DNA from: Hyunsoonleella jejuensis
GTDB taxonomy: Bacteria; Bacteroidota; Bacteroidia; Flavobacteriales; Flavobacteriaceae
NCBI RefSeq assembly: GCF_900111025.1
Contig: NZ_FOFN01000005.1
Location: 62,001-126,000, forward strand
DNA length: 64,000 nt
Direction: 5' to 3'
Shown here: positions 1 to 9,528 of the stretch, piece by piece
How positions within the stretch are numbered: position 1 is the first letter of the stretch
Layout of the letters: each line of letters starts with the position of its first letter
Made by a program: the position numbers and the translations under genes
Notes under the pieces: model-generated
The model's database searches: none
What the model was told of the DNA's origin: nothing
Seen by the model: the letters and a program-made list of their open reading frames with translations, nothing else

Positions 1-1235
1 TACTATTAGGTATGTTTAGTAGAGCTCACTTATCTGTAGCTTTAGCAAACAATTTTTTACGAGAAACTACAGATGAAAAATTAAATGCAAGAAATGTCTC
101 TAACGCAACAAGAAGTGATATAGCAGAATTTAGAGCCGAAGCAAGATTAATGAGAGCTATGGCATACTACTACATGATGGATTTGTTTGGAAAAGCAAAT
201 TTTGCAGATGAAACTACTCCTATAAATGCGCAACCAGAAGTTTATGACAGGACTCAATTATTCACGTTTATAGAATCTGAATTAATAGATATTGAGGATG
301 ATTTGGTTGCAGCTAGACAAAATGAGTACGGAAGAGCAGATAGAGGTGTAGCACAAATGATTCTAGCTAAAATTTACTTAAATGCAGAAGTATATATAAA
401 AGAACCTAAATATATGGAATGCATTACCTATTGTGAAAAGATTATCTCAGGTGGTTATGACCTTGCCGATAATTACTTACACAACTTTATGGCCGACAAC
501 AATACCAATTCTGCTACTAAGGAAATTATTTTCCCGATTGTATCAGATGGTGCAACTACGCAAAATTATGGTCCTACCACGGTTATGATTAATGGCTCTG
601 TTGGAAGTCTAGAAAAGAATGGCGATGAAGTTGGTGTTGGAACTGAAGGTTGGGGTGGCGCTCTTAGAGTGCGTAAGCAATTTGCTGATCTTTGGGGACC
701 AGCATTCGCAGATGACGACAGAAACACGCTAATTTCAGCAGATAGACCAATCGATATTCCAGACATCTCTGATAAGGATACTGGTTACGTTATTCAGAAG
801 TACTCTAATGCAACTTCTACTGGAGGTTTTGGCGTAGACAAAACTTTTGTTGATACCGATTTCCCATTGTTTAGACTTGCAGATGTGTATCTTATGTATG
901 CTGAAGCACACCTAAGAGGTGGTGGTGGTAGTTTAGCAACTGCTGTTGGTTATATCAATAATTTAAGAACAAGAGCAAACAATCCAAGCACTATTGCTTC
1001 TGGAGATTTAACTTTAGATTTTGTTCTAGACGAGAGAGCTCGCGAGCTACACTGGGAAGCACATAGAAGACAAGATTTAATTAGATATGGCCGATTTACT
1101 GGCGGAAATTATAACTGGGCTTGGAAAGGTAATGGTAGTAATGGTATTGCAATACCTTCACATTTCAACCTATATCCTATTCCCGTAGGAAGTATGGCTG
1201 CAAATCCAAACCTAACTCAAAACCCAGGATACTAA
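1..1235 (+). CDS. SusD-like glycan-binding lipoprotein, 5' end cut off
   Basis: SusD/RagB family proteins sit on the outer-membrane surface and act as the lid of the SusC channel, binding the oligosaccharide to be imported. The frame is open from the window edge (Leu-Leu-Gly precede the first Met at position 12), so the signal peptide and N-terminal TPR helices are missing; about 410 of the usual 480-550 residues are present. Seen: the family's helical stretch FRAEARLMRAMAYYYMMDLFG near residues 41-61, the DVYLMYAEAHLRGGG helix, an ERARELHWEAHRRQDLIRYGRF segment, and the typical end LYPIPVGSMAANPNLTQNPGY. The next gene starts 16 bases downstream, so it is the promoter-side part of the SusD-SusE-SusF-GH13 operon; its SusC partner should lie just left of the window. 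Family call is firm; alpha-glucan specificity is inferred from the GH13 neighbour. Confidence 0.93.
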   Translation, partial: LLGMFSRAHLSVALANNFLRETTDEKLNARNVSNATRSDIAEFRAEARLMRAMAYYYMMDLFGKANFADETTPINAQPEVYDRTQLFTFIESELIDIEDDLVAARQNEYGRADRGVAQMILAKIYLNAEVYIKEPKYMECITYCEKIISGGYDLADNYLHNFMADNNTNSATKEIIFPIVSDGATTQNYGPTTVMINGSVGSLEKNGDEVGVGTEGWGGALRVRKQFADLWGPAFADDDRNTLISADRPIDIPDISDKDTGYVIQKYSNATSTGGFGVDKTFVDTDFPLFRLADVYLMYAEAHLRGGGGSLATAVGYINNLRTRANNPSTIASGDLTLDFVLDERARELHWEAHRRQDLIRYGRFTGGNYNWAWKGNGSNGIAIPSHFNLYPIPVGSMAANPNLTQNPGY

Positions 1236-1251
1236 AAACTAAATAATATTA

Positions 1252-2358
1252 ATGATGATGAAAATTTTAAAACGAATTTCAGCTTTTAGCATAATTGGGT
1301 TAGTTCTAATATTCCTAAATTCATGCGATGATAATTCTGATACATTCACAATATCAGCGCCAAACGCACCTGTTTTGGCTGACTTGCAGATAACGCAAAT
1401 AGAGTTGGATGCTACAAATACTGGAAATCCCGCTCTTGCATTAAACTGGTCTGAGTCTGATTACGGACAACCAACAGCGGTTAATTATGCTGTACAATTC
1501 TCTATGGATGACGCCTTTACCTCTCCTGTAACCGCTACAAGTGTTACGGGCACAAGTGCCATAACTTTATCAGTTGGAGAATTAAATTCAGCTGCAGGCA
1601 ATGCAGGACTAAATCCATTTGAATGGGCCACTTTATACACAAGAGTTGTTGCTTCATTAGGTACCCAAAATAGTGAACCAATTACTTCAAATGTATTACA
1701 ATTTGATGTTTACCCATTCTACAACTATGTTTTTAATGATTACTACTTGGTTGGTGATGCTACTGCTCCTGGATGGAATAATAACAATAACAACCCCGCC
1801 CTATTTCGAGACGAAAACAATCCAAATGTATTCTATTACACAGGAAGGTTTGCTGAAAATGGCCATTTTAAAGTATTACAAGCAAAAGGCTTATGGCAAC
1901 CACAATGGGGAACAGATGATGGCACAACCGTAGGTGCTAATCCAGGTGGAGGCAGTGATCCAGAAAGATTTCCATATGGCGGAGGTGACGGGATCCCTGA
2001 AGGTTTTTACACGTTTACTATAAACTTTAGTAGCAACACATTCACTTTTGAGCCTTTTGATGCTTTAGGTATTACAAGCCCAACTTCATTATCTATCGAA
2101 GGATCGGGTGTGGCTTCATCTATTGCATTGTCTCCTTTATCGTTCGACGGACATATTTGGTTTGCAAATGGTGTAAGACTAACTCCTGGTGAGGTTAATT
2201 TCATGACGGGATCTGGAACATCCTGGGGAAACACAACAAGTTTCTCTGGAGTTGCAACTGCGGGAGGCGGTTCAATACCTGTAATTGTTGAGGATGATTA
2301 TGATATTTGGTTTAACGATTTAACAGGTCGTTATATCCTTATACCATTAAACTTATAA
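1252..2358 (+). CDS. SusE-like outer-membrane starch-binding lipoprotein
   Basis: Surface glycan-binding lipoprotein of the SusE type. A short signal peptide ends at the lipobox LNSC (Cys about residue 25) and is followed by DDNSDTF, which resembles the Bacteroidetes lipoprotein surface-export signal. Residues about 35-160 form an Ig-like SusE N-terminal domain. Residues about 165-270 form one carbohydrate-binding module beginning YYLVGDATAPGWN and containing WQPQWGTDDG with its aromatic residues. A degenerate second module ends in the DIWFNDLTGRYILIPL motif. Three consecutive ATG codons lie at the start; the first is annotated. It is followed after 25 bases by a longer relative with the same binding-module signature, so the two probably arose by duplication. 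Expected role is to hold alpha-glucan at the cell surface for the amylase encoded downstream. Confidence 0.9.
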   Translation: MMMKILKRISAFSIIGLVLIFLNSCDDNSDTFTISAPNAPVLADLQITQIELDATNTGNPALALNWSESDYGQPTAVNYAVQFSMDDAFTSPVTATSVTGTSAITLSVGELNSAAGNAGLNPFEWATLYTRVVASLGTQNSEPITSNVLQFDVYPFYNYVFNDYYLVGDATAPGWNNNNNNPALFRDENNPNVFYYTGRFAENGHFKVLQAKGLWQPQWGTDDGTTVGANPGGGSDPERFPYGGGDGIPEGFYTFTINFSSNTFTFEPFDALGITSPTSLSIEGSGVASSIALSPLSFDGHIWFANGVRLTPGEVNFMTGSGTSWGNTTSFSGVATAGGGSIPVIVEDDYDIWFNDLTGRYILIPLNL

Positions 2359-2383
2359 GACTAACGTAACACTAAAAAAACAA

Positions 2384-3859
2384 ATGAAATCAATTATAAA
2401 GAATTTAAGCTTTCTGTTGCTTGTGGTAACACTTGTGTTTACCTCGTGCGAAACAGAAGAAACCTTAAATATAACATCACCAGACCCAGAATTTGTATTA
2501 AACACTCCAGGTATTAGTACCGTGTTCTTAAATTTTGCATTGCCTGATAACCCTGCATTTACTATTTCTTGGACTGACGAAGTTACCGGCAGTTCAAATT
2601 ATACCGTCGAAATGTCAACCGACGCAGATTTTACATCTCCAACTGTATTAGGAACATCAGATTCGAATAATTTTTCAATGACTGTTTCAGAATTTAATAA
2701 TGCGCTGGCATCAATTGTGGATACACAGTTTAAAGATATTCCTGTTTACATGAGAGTTCAAGCTGGTGATCAACTTAGTAATAGTATATTGTTACTTGCT
2801 ACGACGTATCCAGTGAACCCTCCAACATTAATTAATCCAACTGATACAGATGCGTTTATTTTATCAATTAACTCGTCAGATGAAATAATAATGACAGTTG
2901 AATGGTCTGATGCTGTACTATCATCATCACTAGGCATTGATTTGGCGTACACCGTAGAAGCCTCTGCCGCTGGAACTAATTTTGATTCTCCTGTAATTAT
3001 AGGTACTGCAAATAATGCAACATCAGTTTCGCTCACGCATTCAGATCTTAATGGTGTAGCCTTGGGTCTTGGCATAAATGCAGAAAGTGCTGGTAATATA
3101 GATATGAGAGTAATCGCAAGAAACACCAATGCTAACGGCAACACTCTGGAAAGAGTTACAGAAACCACAACGGTTTCAGTAACACCCTATAGCGTTTCAT
3201 TTCCATATTTGTATTTAGTAGGAGATGCGACAACGCCTGGTTGGAATCCAGACAACAACAATACTGCAATCTTTAGAGATCAAAATGTACCAAACGTATA
3301 TTTCTATACAGGATATTTTAATGCTGGAGCATTTAAACTGTTAGAAACTACTGCATGGCAACCTCAATGGGGAACCAATGATGGCTCTACATTAGCCGTA
3401 AACCCTGGTGGAGGAAATGATCCAGGTACATTTAATGTATCGACTGCCGGATACTATACGTACACGTTCACCACAGTAGGCGAAGGTGGAAGTTTTACGG
3501 TAGCGCCTTATGATGCTTCTAGCGCCGCAACTTACACTACAATTGGCATAATTGGTGACGCTACTCCATTAGGATGGGGTACAGATACAGATTTCACACA
3601 AGATCCTAACGACCCACATATATGGCATCTAGATAATGTAACCTTAACAAATGGTGGACAAATACTTATTAGAGCTAACGATGTTTGGCCACCTGACGGT
3701 AACGCCGCAGTATGGAGATATACAGGTTCAGAAGAGCTTTACGGCACCGCTAGGTTAGATAATGGTGGAGGTGACAATATTCCATTTAATGAACCAACGG
3801 GAAGTTATGATATCTGGTTTAATGATTTAGATGGCAGCTATGTCATTATACCCAATTAA
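2384..3859 (+). CDS. SusE/SusF-like starch-binding lipoprotein with two C-terminal modules
   Basis: A 491-residue surface lipoprotein of the SusE/SusF type, longer than its upstream neighbour. The signal peptide ends at the lipobox FTSC, followed by acidic residues (ETEE). Two Ig-like SusE repeats occupy about residues 35-265. A first starch-binding module (YLYLVGDATTPGWN, then WQPQWGTNDG and VNPGGGNDPG) covers about 275-375, and a second (IGIIGDATPLGWGTDTDFTQ, ending DIWFNDLDGSYVIIP) covers 385-491. Trp and Tyr residues in these modules are the expected sugar-stacking positions. The first module is strikingly similar to that of the preceding gene, which supports duplication. A rho-independent terminator directly follows, so this may end the SusC-D-E-F transcript, with partial read-through to the amylase. 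Confidence 0.9.
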   Translation: MKSIIKNLSFLLLVVTLVFTSCETEETLNITSPDPEFVLNTPGISTVFLNFALPDNPAFTISWTDEVTGSSNYTVEMSTDADFTSPTVLGTSDSNNFSMTVSEFNNALASIVDTQFKDIPVYMRVQAGDQLSNSILLLATTYPVNPPTLINPTDTDAFILSINSSDEIIMTVEWSDAVLSSSLGIDLAYTVEASAAGTNFDSPVIIGTANNATSVSLTHSDLNGVALGLGINAESAGNIDMRVIARNTNANGNTLERVTETTTVSVTPYSVSFPYLYLVGDATTPGWNPDNNNTAIFRDQNVPNVYFYTGYFNAGAFKLLETTAWQPQWGTNDGSTLAVNPGGGNDPGTFNVSTAGYYTYTFTTVGEGGSFTVAPYDASSAATYTTIGIIGDATPLGWGTDTDFTQDPNDPHIWHLDNVTLTNGGQILIRANDVWPPDGNAAVWRYTGSEELYGTARLDNGGGDNIPFNEPTGSYDIWFNDLDGSYVIIPN

Positions 3860-3877
3860 GTTTAGTTGAAGTGTCTT

Positions 3878-3911
3878 AAAAGGCTGTGCCAATGTTTGTA
3901 CAGCCTTTTTT
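3878..3911 (+). terminator. Rho-independent terminator after the SusE/F genes
   Basis: A perfect 10-bp stem (AAAAGGCTGT 3878-3887 with ACAGCCTTTT 3900-3909) closes a 12-base loop and runs into a T tract. Only 17 bases separate it from the GH13 start codon and no separate promoter is visible there, so it more likely attenuates the transcript than ends it fully. Confidence 0.75.
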
Positions 3912-3928
3912 GATTAAACCAATAAAGC

Positions 3929-6900
3929 ATGAAAAAGATATTTCTACCATATATTTTATTAATAACAACCCTGATTTTCGGGCAATCGGCAACTACTGTT
4001 CCTACCATACCAACAGCAGATAACGAAGTCACCATAACCTTTGATGCTACAGGCTCAGAATTAGAAGGTTATACCGGAGATGTTTACGCTCATACGGGTG
4101 TACTAACTTCAGCTTCCACTAGCAATACTGATTGGAAACACGTTATAGGCGCATGGGGCAATAATACCACGCAACCAAAATTAACCAGATTAACGGCAAA
4201 TACTTATCAACTTGTAATTACTCCAAGTATTAATGCATTTTACAACGTAGATGCTGGAGAAACCGTTACTAACATTGCTATAGTTTTCAGAAATGCCGCT
4301 GGCAACCAACAATCAAGACCTGATATTTTTATTGAAGTTTTTGAAGTAGGTTTAAATGTCACTCTTACAAATCCATCAAATGACGATGTTTTTGATATAA
4401 ACGATAATATCACTATTTCGGCAGAATCCAGCGCTGCTGCAGATTTAGAATTAAAAGTGAGCAATACTTCCATTGCAACTGAAACGGCAAGCACCACTAT
4501 AGCTTCTGCATATACATTTACTACTACAGGCCCATTCACAATTACTGCCTCTGCGGTTCAAGGTACTGAAACAAAAGAGCAAATAATTTCGGTTTATGTA
4601 AAAACACCCACACAAACTGAAACTGTTCCAACTGGTTTAGAATATGGCTTGAACAAGAACAACGATGGCTCTGTAACTTTTGTATTGCAAGCACCAATGA
4701 AAACTGATGTTTTCCTAATTGGAAGCTTTAACGATTGGACATTGGATCCAACATATCAAATGAATAAGGATGGAGAGGTATTTTGGTTAACTTTAAACGG
4801 TTTAGACCCTGATACCGAATACGCATATCAATACTATGTAGATTATAGCTTACGAGTTGCTGATCCGTATTCAAAAAAAGTACTTGACCCAAATAACGAT
4901 CAATTTATTTCAGATACAACATATCCAAACCTAATGGATTATCCTTCGGGAAAGACCTCTGGAAACGTATCCTCTTTTCAAATTAATGAAACACCTTATA
5001 ATTGGCAAGTAAATTCGTTTGCGAAACCTAACCAAGAAAACCTTGTGGTTTACGAAATGTTGATTCGTGATTTTACAGAAGACGACTCATTTATAGCGGC
5101 AATGACGCACTTAGACTATCTTGAAAATCTAGGTATCAACGCTATAGAATTAATGCCTGTGAGCGAATTTGAAGGCAACGATAGCTGGGGGTACAACCCA
5201 TCGTTTCACGGTGCTTTAGATAAATATTATGGTACGCAAAATCATTTTAAAGCTTTTGTAGATGCTTGTCATGAAAGAGGTATAGCTGTTATTATAGATG
5301 TAGTTTACAACCATGCGTTTAGTCAGAGTCCGTTAGCCCAATTGTATTGGGACAGTGCAGCCTTTAAGCCATCTCCAGACAACCCTTGGCTAAACCCAGA
5401 TGCACGACATCCTTTTAATGTAGGTTACGATTTTAATCATGAAAGCGATTACACAAAAACCTACGTAAAGCAAACTTTAAAATACTGGATTGATGAATTT
5501 AAGGTAGATGGTTTTAGATTCGATTTATCAAAAGGATTTACCCAAACTAATAACCCTGATAATGTAGGGGCGTGGGGGAATCGAGATGCCTCTAGAATTG
5601 CCATTCTTCAAGATTACGGGGATTATATTTGGAACAATGTATCCTCTGATGCTTATCTTATTCTAGAGCATTTCGCTGATAATTCTGAAGAAAAGGAACT
5701 TGCCGACTATGGTTTCATGTTTTGGGGCAATCTCAACCACAGTTTTAATCAAAACACCATGGGAAAATCCAATGACGCTAATGTATCTTGGTTATCTTAT
5801 ACCGAACGAAATTGGAACACCCCCCATGTAGTTGGCTATATGGAAAGTCATGATGAGGAGCGCTTAATGGTAAGAAACATAAATAATGGGAATTCCAATG
5901 CTGAACATGATACTAAAGATTTTCAAACGGCCTTAGACAGAATTGAAGCGGCAACAGCTATTTTTTATAGCGTACCAGGACCTAAAATGCTATGGCAATT
6001 TGGAGAATTAGGTTACGATAAAAGTATTAATTGCGAAAATGATATTACTAACGGCAACTGTAGACTAGATAGAAAACCCGTGGCGTGGACCTTAAATTAT
6101 GATGACGATGAAGATCGATTGGATTTGTACAACATCACATCAAAAATGATAAAATTGAAGACGGAATATCCTTCAACTTTCAACACCACTGATTTTTCAT
6201 ATTCATTAGACGGCTTGGTAAAACGCGTTAATTTAAACGATAATAACGGTGATTTTGATGTTGTAGTGATTGCAAATTTTGATATGGTGGAAAAATCTGT
6301 AAACCCCAATTTCTCAAAAACAGGAACATGGTACAGCTTACTAAATAAAAACACACCTCTTGATGTTGCCAATGTTTCATCATCGATTACGTTAGCTCCC
6401 GGAGAATATCGTATGTATGGTACCCAACCTGTTATTGACCCCAATGATTTGGATAGTGACGGCGTTCCTAATACAGAAGACACTTGCCCTAATACACCAT
6501 TAGGTGCGACCGTTGATGCTAATGGTTGTGAGATTTTTGTGCTACCTATCAATAATTTTAGACTTCAAATTGCAAGTGAAACTTGTAGAAACAGTAATAA
6601 TGGCATTATTGACATTATGGCTCAGAAAGCTTTAAACTATACTGCTACTATAACTGGAAACGGTTTGAATAACTCTGAAATATTTACTACAACCTTCTTA
6701 AAATCTGATTTAGAAGCAGGAGATTACAGGGTTTGCATTACAGTTGAGGGGCAGGCAGACTACGAACAATGCTTTAATGTTTCAATTACGGAACCTGAAG
6801 ATTTATCGGTAACATCAAAAGTTATTGCATCTAAAAATGCTATTGCCATTAATCTTAACGGTGGAGATAGCTACGTCGTTACGTTAAATGGGGTTACAAC

Positions 6901-7246
6901 AGAAACCTCTGCTTCCGCCATTGAACTCCCTTTACAATTTGGAACAAACACGATTAATGTTAAGACAGATAAGGATTGCCAAGGAAAATATGAAGAAACT
7001 ATTTTTTATGGTGAAGGTGTCATGGCATTTCCTAATCCAATTTCAAATGAATTGAATGTGTATTTAGGCGAGCAAAACATTACTACTTCAGTAGAAATCT
7101 ACTCGGTTTTAGGCAATAAAGTTTTTAGTACGAATAGCAATGAGCGCAATTTGAATATTGACACATCAAGGTATTCCAAAGGCATATATATTCTAAGGGT
7201 TTCATCTGAAACTACGAGTAAAAGCTTCAAAATAATTAAGAAATAA
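3929..7246 (+). CDS. Secreted GH13 alpha-amylase with type IX secretion sorting domain
   Basis: Extracellular endo-acting alpha-glucan hydrolase of 1105 residues. In order: signal peptide (1-20, ending FGQSA); a beta-sandwich N-terminal domain (about 20-130); an Ig-like spacer; a CBM48/E-set module (about 233-330, with LIGSFNDW); the GH13 barrel (about 370-770); a short calcium-type repeat (DLDSDGVPNTEDTCPN, about 838-855); further Ig-like sequence; and a type A C-terminal sorting domain (about 1030-1105, starting FPNPISNELNV and ending GIYILRVSSETTSKSFKIIKK). All four GH13 signature regions are visible: DVVYNH (Asp457), GFRFDLS with nucleophile Asp532, LILEH with acid/base Glu580, and ESHDEE with His641-Asp642. 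The sorting tail implies export by the gld-encoded type IX system in this window. It takes the place of the lipoprotein SusG in the classic starch system. Exact specificity (starch, glycogen or pullulan) cannot be read. Confidence 0.93.
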   Translation: MKKIFLPYILLITTLIFGQSATTVPTIPTADNEVTITFDATGSELEGYTGDVYAHTGVLTSASTSNTDWKHVIGAWGNNTTQPKLTRLTANTYQLVITPSINAFYNVDAGETVTNIAIVFRNAAGNQQSRPDIFIEVFEVGLNVTLTNPSNDDVFDINDNITISAESSAAADLELKVSNTSIATETASTTIASAYTFTTTGPFTITASAVQGTETKEQIISVYVKTPTQTETVPTGLEYGLNKNNDGSVTFVLQAPMKTDVFLIGSFNDWTLDPTYQMNKDGEVFWLTLNGLDPDTEYAYQYYVDYSLRVADPYSKKVLDPNNDQFISDTTYPNLMDYPSGKTSGNVSSFQINETPYNWQVNSFAKPNQENLVVYEMLIRDFTEDDSFIAAMTHLDYLENLGINAIELMPVSEFEGNDSWGYNPSFHGALDKYYGTQNHFKAFVDACHERGIAVIIDVVYNHAFSQSPLAQLYWDSAAFKPSPDNPWLNPDARHPFNVGYDFNHESDYTKTYVKQTLKYWIDEFKVDGFRFDLSKGFTQTNNPDNVGAWGNRDASRIAILQDYGDYIWNNVSSDAYLILEHFADNSEEKELADYGFMFWGNLNHSFNQNTMGKSNDANVSWLSYTERNWNTPHVVGYMESHDEERLMVRNINNGNSNAEHDTKDFQTALDRIEAATAIFYSVPGPKMLWQFGELGYDKSINCENDITNGNCRLDRKPVAWTLNYDDDEDRLDLYNITSKMIKLKTEYPSTFNTTDFSYSLDGLVKRVNLNDNNGDFDVVVIANFDMVEKSVNPNFSKTGTWYSLLNKNTPLDVANVSSSITLAPGEYRMYGTQPVIDPNDLDSDGVPNTEDTCPNTPLGATVDANGCEIFVLPINNFRLQIASETCRNSNNGIIDIMAQKALNYTATITGNGLNNSEIFTTTFLKSDLEAGDYRVCITVEGQADYEQCFNVSITEPEDLSVTSKVIASKNAIAINLNGGDSYVVTLNGVTTETSASAIELPLQFGTNTINVKTDKDCQGKYEETIFYGEGVMAFPNPISNELNVYLGEQNITTSVEIYSVLGNKVFSTNSNERNLNIDTSRYSKGIYILRVSSETTSKSFKIIKK

Positions 7247-7247
7247 T

Positions 7248-7967
7248 ATGAAAAAGTCAGTTATATATTTAGTGGGAAGTTTGGCGGCTTGCCTTTTTAT
7301 GTGGAATTGTAGTAGCGGTGGTGGTGATGACACACCTGATCCGGGACCAGATCCTGATAAAGTAGATCCACCAAGTGCAGCAACCTTAGTTTTTCCAGAG
7401 CAAAACTCTGAATGTACCACAGGTTCAAATTTAACAAGTACAGAAAGCACCATTCTATTTAATTGGAATGATGCTAATAACGCAACTTCATATCGGTTAT
7501 TTGTTAAAAATCTTAATACACAGAATACACAGAATTACACGTCTAGCATTTCGGAAAGAAGTGTCACTGTTTTAAGAGGGACACCATATTCTTGGTACGT
7601 TATTTCTAAAAATTCTGGAACAGAAACCGCGCAAAGCCCAACTTGGAAATTTTATAATGCAGGTGAAGCTGTATCATCTTACGCGCCTTTTCCTGCGGAA
7701 TTAATCGCTCCAGAGCTGTCGGCTACACTGAGTTTTACAACTAGTGTAACTCTAGAATGGAAAGGAGAAGATGTAGATAATGATATTAAGGAATATGATG
7801 TGTTTTTCGGTACTATTTCACCCCCTGTTGATAAGGCGACTACAACAAGTAATGCAAGTGCCTCTGTAAATGTAAGTTCTGGAACTACGTATTATTGGCG
7901 CATTGTGACCCACGATGCACAAAACAACAACTCCGAATCACAAATATTTCAGTTTTCTGTAAATTAA
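7248..7967 (+). CDS. FN3-like surface lipoprotein at the end of the GH13 locus
   Basis: A 239-residue lipoprotein starting two bases after the amylase stop. The signal peptide offers two candidate lipobox cysteines, Cys15 (LAAC) and Cys21 (MWNC); Cys21 is preferred because it is followed by SSGGGDD and a Pro/Asp-rich linker (about 22-45), a typical surface tether. Two fibronectin-type-III-like domains follow (about 48-140 and 145-239), recognisable by the TILFNWNDANNATSYRLFV and VTLEWKGEDVDNDIKEYDVFF patterns and by repeated Tyr-Trp pairs such as YSWYV and YYWRI. No catalytic motif is seen. Position suggests an accessory glycan-binding or spacer protein for the amylase locus; that role is inference only. 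Confidence 0.7.
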   Translation: MKKSVIYLVGSLAACLFMWNCSSGGGDDTPDPGPDPDKVDPPSAATLVFPEQNSECTTGSNLTSTESTILFNWNDANNATSYRLFVKNLNTQNTQNYTSSISERSVTVLRGTPYSWYVISKNSGTETAQSPTWKFYNAGEAVSSYAPFPAELIAPELSATLSFTTSVTLEWKGEDVDNDIKEYDVFFGTISPPVDKATTTSNASASVNVSSGTTYYWRIVTHDAQNNNSESQIFQFSVN

Positions 7968-7996
7968 TTAAGAGATTCAAACCATTGATTAATATC

Positions 7997-8028
7997 AAAA
8001 AAGGCTTCCATTACAAGAAGTCTTTTTT
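7997..8028 (+). terminator. Rho-independent terminator closing the GH13 locus
   Basis: A 12-bp stem (AAAAAAGGCTTC 7997-8008 with GAAGTCTTTTTT 8017-8028, one G-T pair) around an 8-base loop, ending in T-rich sequence. It lies 30 bases after the FN3-like lipoprotein stop and separates this locus from manA. Confidence 0.8.
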
Positions 8029-8157
8029 ATTATTTTTTTAAATCTTATCTAAATATAACCCGCATCAACTAAAATTTGTAATTTTAAAATCGTAAGAAGT
8101 TTCACGGTAAATTCGTATTGATTTTATAACGAATGTAGACTATACAAACTAGATTTT

Positions 8158-9363
8158 ATGACAAGATTATATGCCTTAAAAGGTACAATTCAACACTATG
8201 CGTGGGGCGGGCACCATTTCATCCCCAATCTTTTAAACGTAAAAACAACCAAAACCGAAAACTTTGCCGAATACTGGCTTGGTGCACAAACTAAATCCCC
8301 ATCCACATTACTTACAGAAACTGGCGAACAAACTCTGGATAGTTTTATTAAAAAGAACGCTATTGAAGTTTTAGGAAACACTGTTGAAAAAAAGTTTGGA
8401 CGCTTGCCTTTTCTGTTCAAAGTACTCGATGTTAAAGACATGCTATCCATACAGGTACATCCTAAAAAATCTGAGGCTGAAAAAGGTTTTGAAAAAGAAA
8501 ATAAACTAGGTATTCCTTTAGATGCACCGTATAGAAATTACAAAGACGACAACCATAAACCTGAAATAATGGTTGCATTGAGCGAGTTTTGGCTATTACA
8601 TGGTTTTTTACCAAAGACAAAACTAGAAGAGGTTTTAAAGAATATACCAGAACTTCAGCCGTTATTAAGCACTTTTTATAAAGCAGGTTATTATGGGCTA
8701 TACAAAACCGTAATGGAAGCTCCTCAAAAAGAATGTAACCAAACATTACAGCCGTTGGTTGATAGAATTTTACCACTTTACAAGGCTGGAAGACTACAGA
8801 AATCTTCCCCTGATTATTGGGCTGCAAAAGCCATAGCTACATCTAAAGACAAAAGAAATATAGATAAAGGCATATATTCCATTTACTTTTTTAACATTGT
8901 AAACGTAAACCCTGGCGAAGCTATTTTTCAAGATGCAGGGATACCTCATGCCTATTTAGAAGGGCAGAATATGGAACTAATGGCAAATTCTGACAACGTA
9001 CTTAGAGGAGGTTTAACACAAAAGCATGTAGACGTACAAGAGCTGCTGAAACATGTTGTTTTTGAGGAGACCATTCCTAATATTAAGTCGGGCGACTTAC
9101 TAGAAGATAACCCTGAAAGGATTTATAAAAGTCCTGCTCCAGATTTTGAATTAAGCCAGATTAAACTAAAACAGTCGTCGAAATATGAATCTTACGCTAA
9201 AACAGCCGCAATATTAATAGTTGTTGAAGGAGAAGCTACTATCACTGAAAATGATTGTACGCTATCTCTAAAAAAGGGAGATGCTGTATTTTTGTTAGCA
9301 AACAGCAATTACAGCATAAATTCGGATACCACATCTGTAATTTATAAAGCTACGACGCCATAA
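8158..9363 (+). CDS. manA: Mannose-6-phosphate isomerase, class I
   Basis: Cytoplasmic zinc enzyme interconverting mannose-6-phosphate and fructose-6-phosphate. The 401-residue length fits type I isomerases. The N-terminus TRLYALKGTIQHYAWGG is characteristic. Expected zinc ligands are visible: Gln99 and His101 in LSIQVHPKK, Glu136 in HKPEIMVAL, and His264 in GIPHAYLEG. The C-terminal cupin half (about 320-401) ends with the KKGDAVFLLANSN strand. The gene sits alone between two polysaccharide loci, with a terminator upstream and about 165 bases to the next gene. It may supply mannose catabolism or mannose-derived sugar nucleotides; nothing in the flanking sequence ties it firmly to either locus. 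Confidence 0.93.
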   Translation: MTRLYALKGTIQHYAWGGHHFIPNLLNVKTTKTENFAEYWLGAQTKSPSTLLTETGEQTLDSFIKKNAIEVLGNTVEKKFGRLPFLFKVLDVKDMLSIQVHPKKSEAEKGFEKENKLGIPLDAPYRNYKDDNHKPEIMVALSEFWLLHGFLPKTKLEEVLKNIPELQPLLSTFYKAGYYGLYKTVMEAPQKECNQTLQPLVDRILPLYKAGRLQKSSPDYWAAKAIATSKDKRNIDKGIYSIYFFNIVNVNPGEAIFQDAGIPHAYLEGQNMELMANSDNVLRGGLTQKHVDVQELLKHVVFEETIPNIKSGDLLEDNPERIYKSPAPDFELSQIKLKQSSKYESYAKTAAILIVVEGEATITENDCTLSLKKGDAVFLLANSNYSINSDTTSVIYKATTP

Positions 9364-9475
9364 AGCAATAAAAAAAACTTTTAGATTTATGTTGCATTAT
9401 ATAGGAAAGCATGTTTAGATTTAAAATCTCTGTTGCTGCACGTGCCTATGTTTTGAATTTAAACTTGAATAGAGT

Positions 9476-9506
9476 TTTGATGAAGTTGATAAATCTGTAA
9501 CTTTGT
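9476..9506 (+). promoter_or_regulatory. Bacteroidetes-type promoter of the TPR/HTH regulator gene
   Basis: TTTG at 9476-9479, a 19-base spacer and TAACTTTG at 9499-9506 match the Bacteroidetes -33/-7 consensus (TTTG, N19-21, TAnnTTTG) exactly. The predicted transcript start near 9513 gives a short leader before the TTG start codon at 9529. Confidence 0.7.
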
Positions 9507-9528
9507 TTCAATCTTTAAAAAAGTAGTC

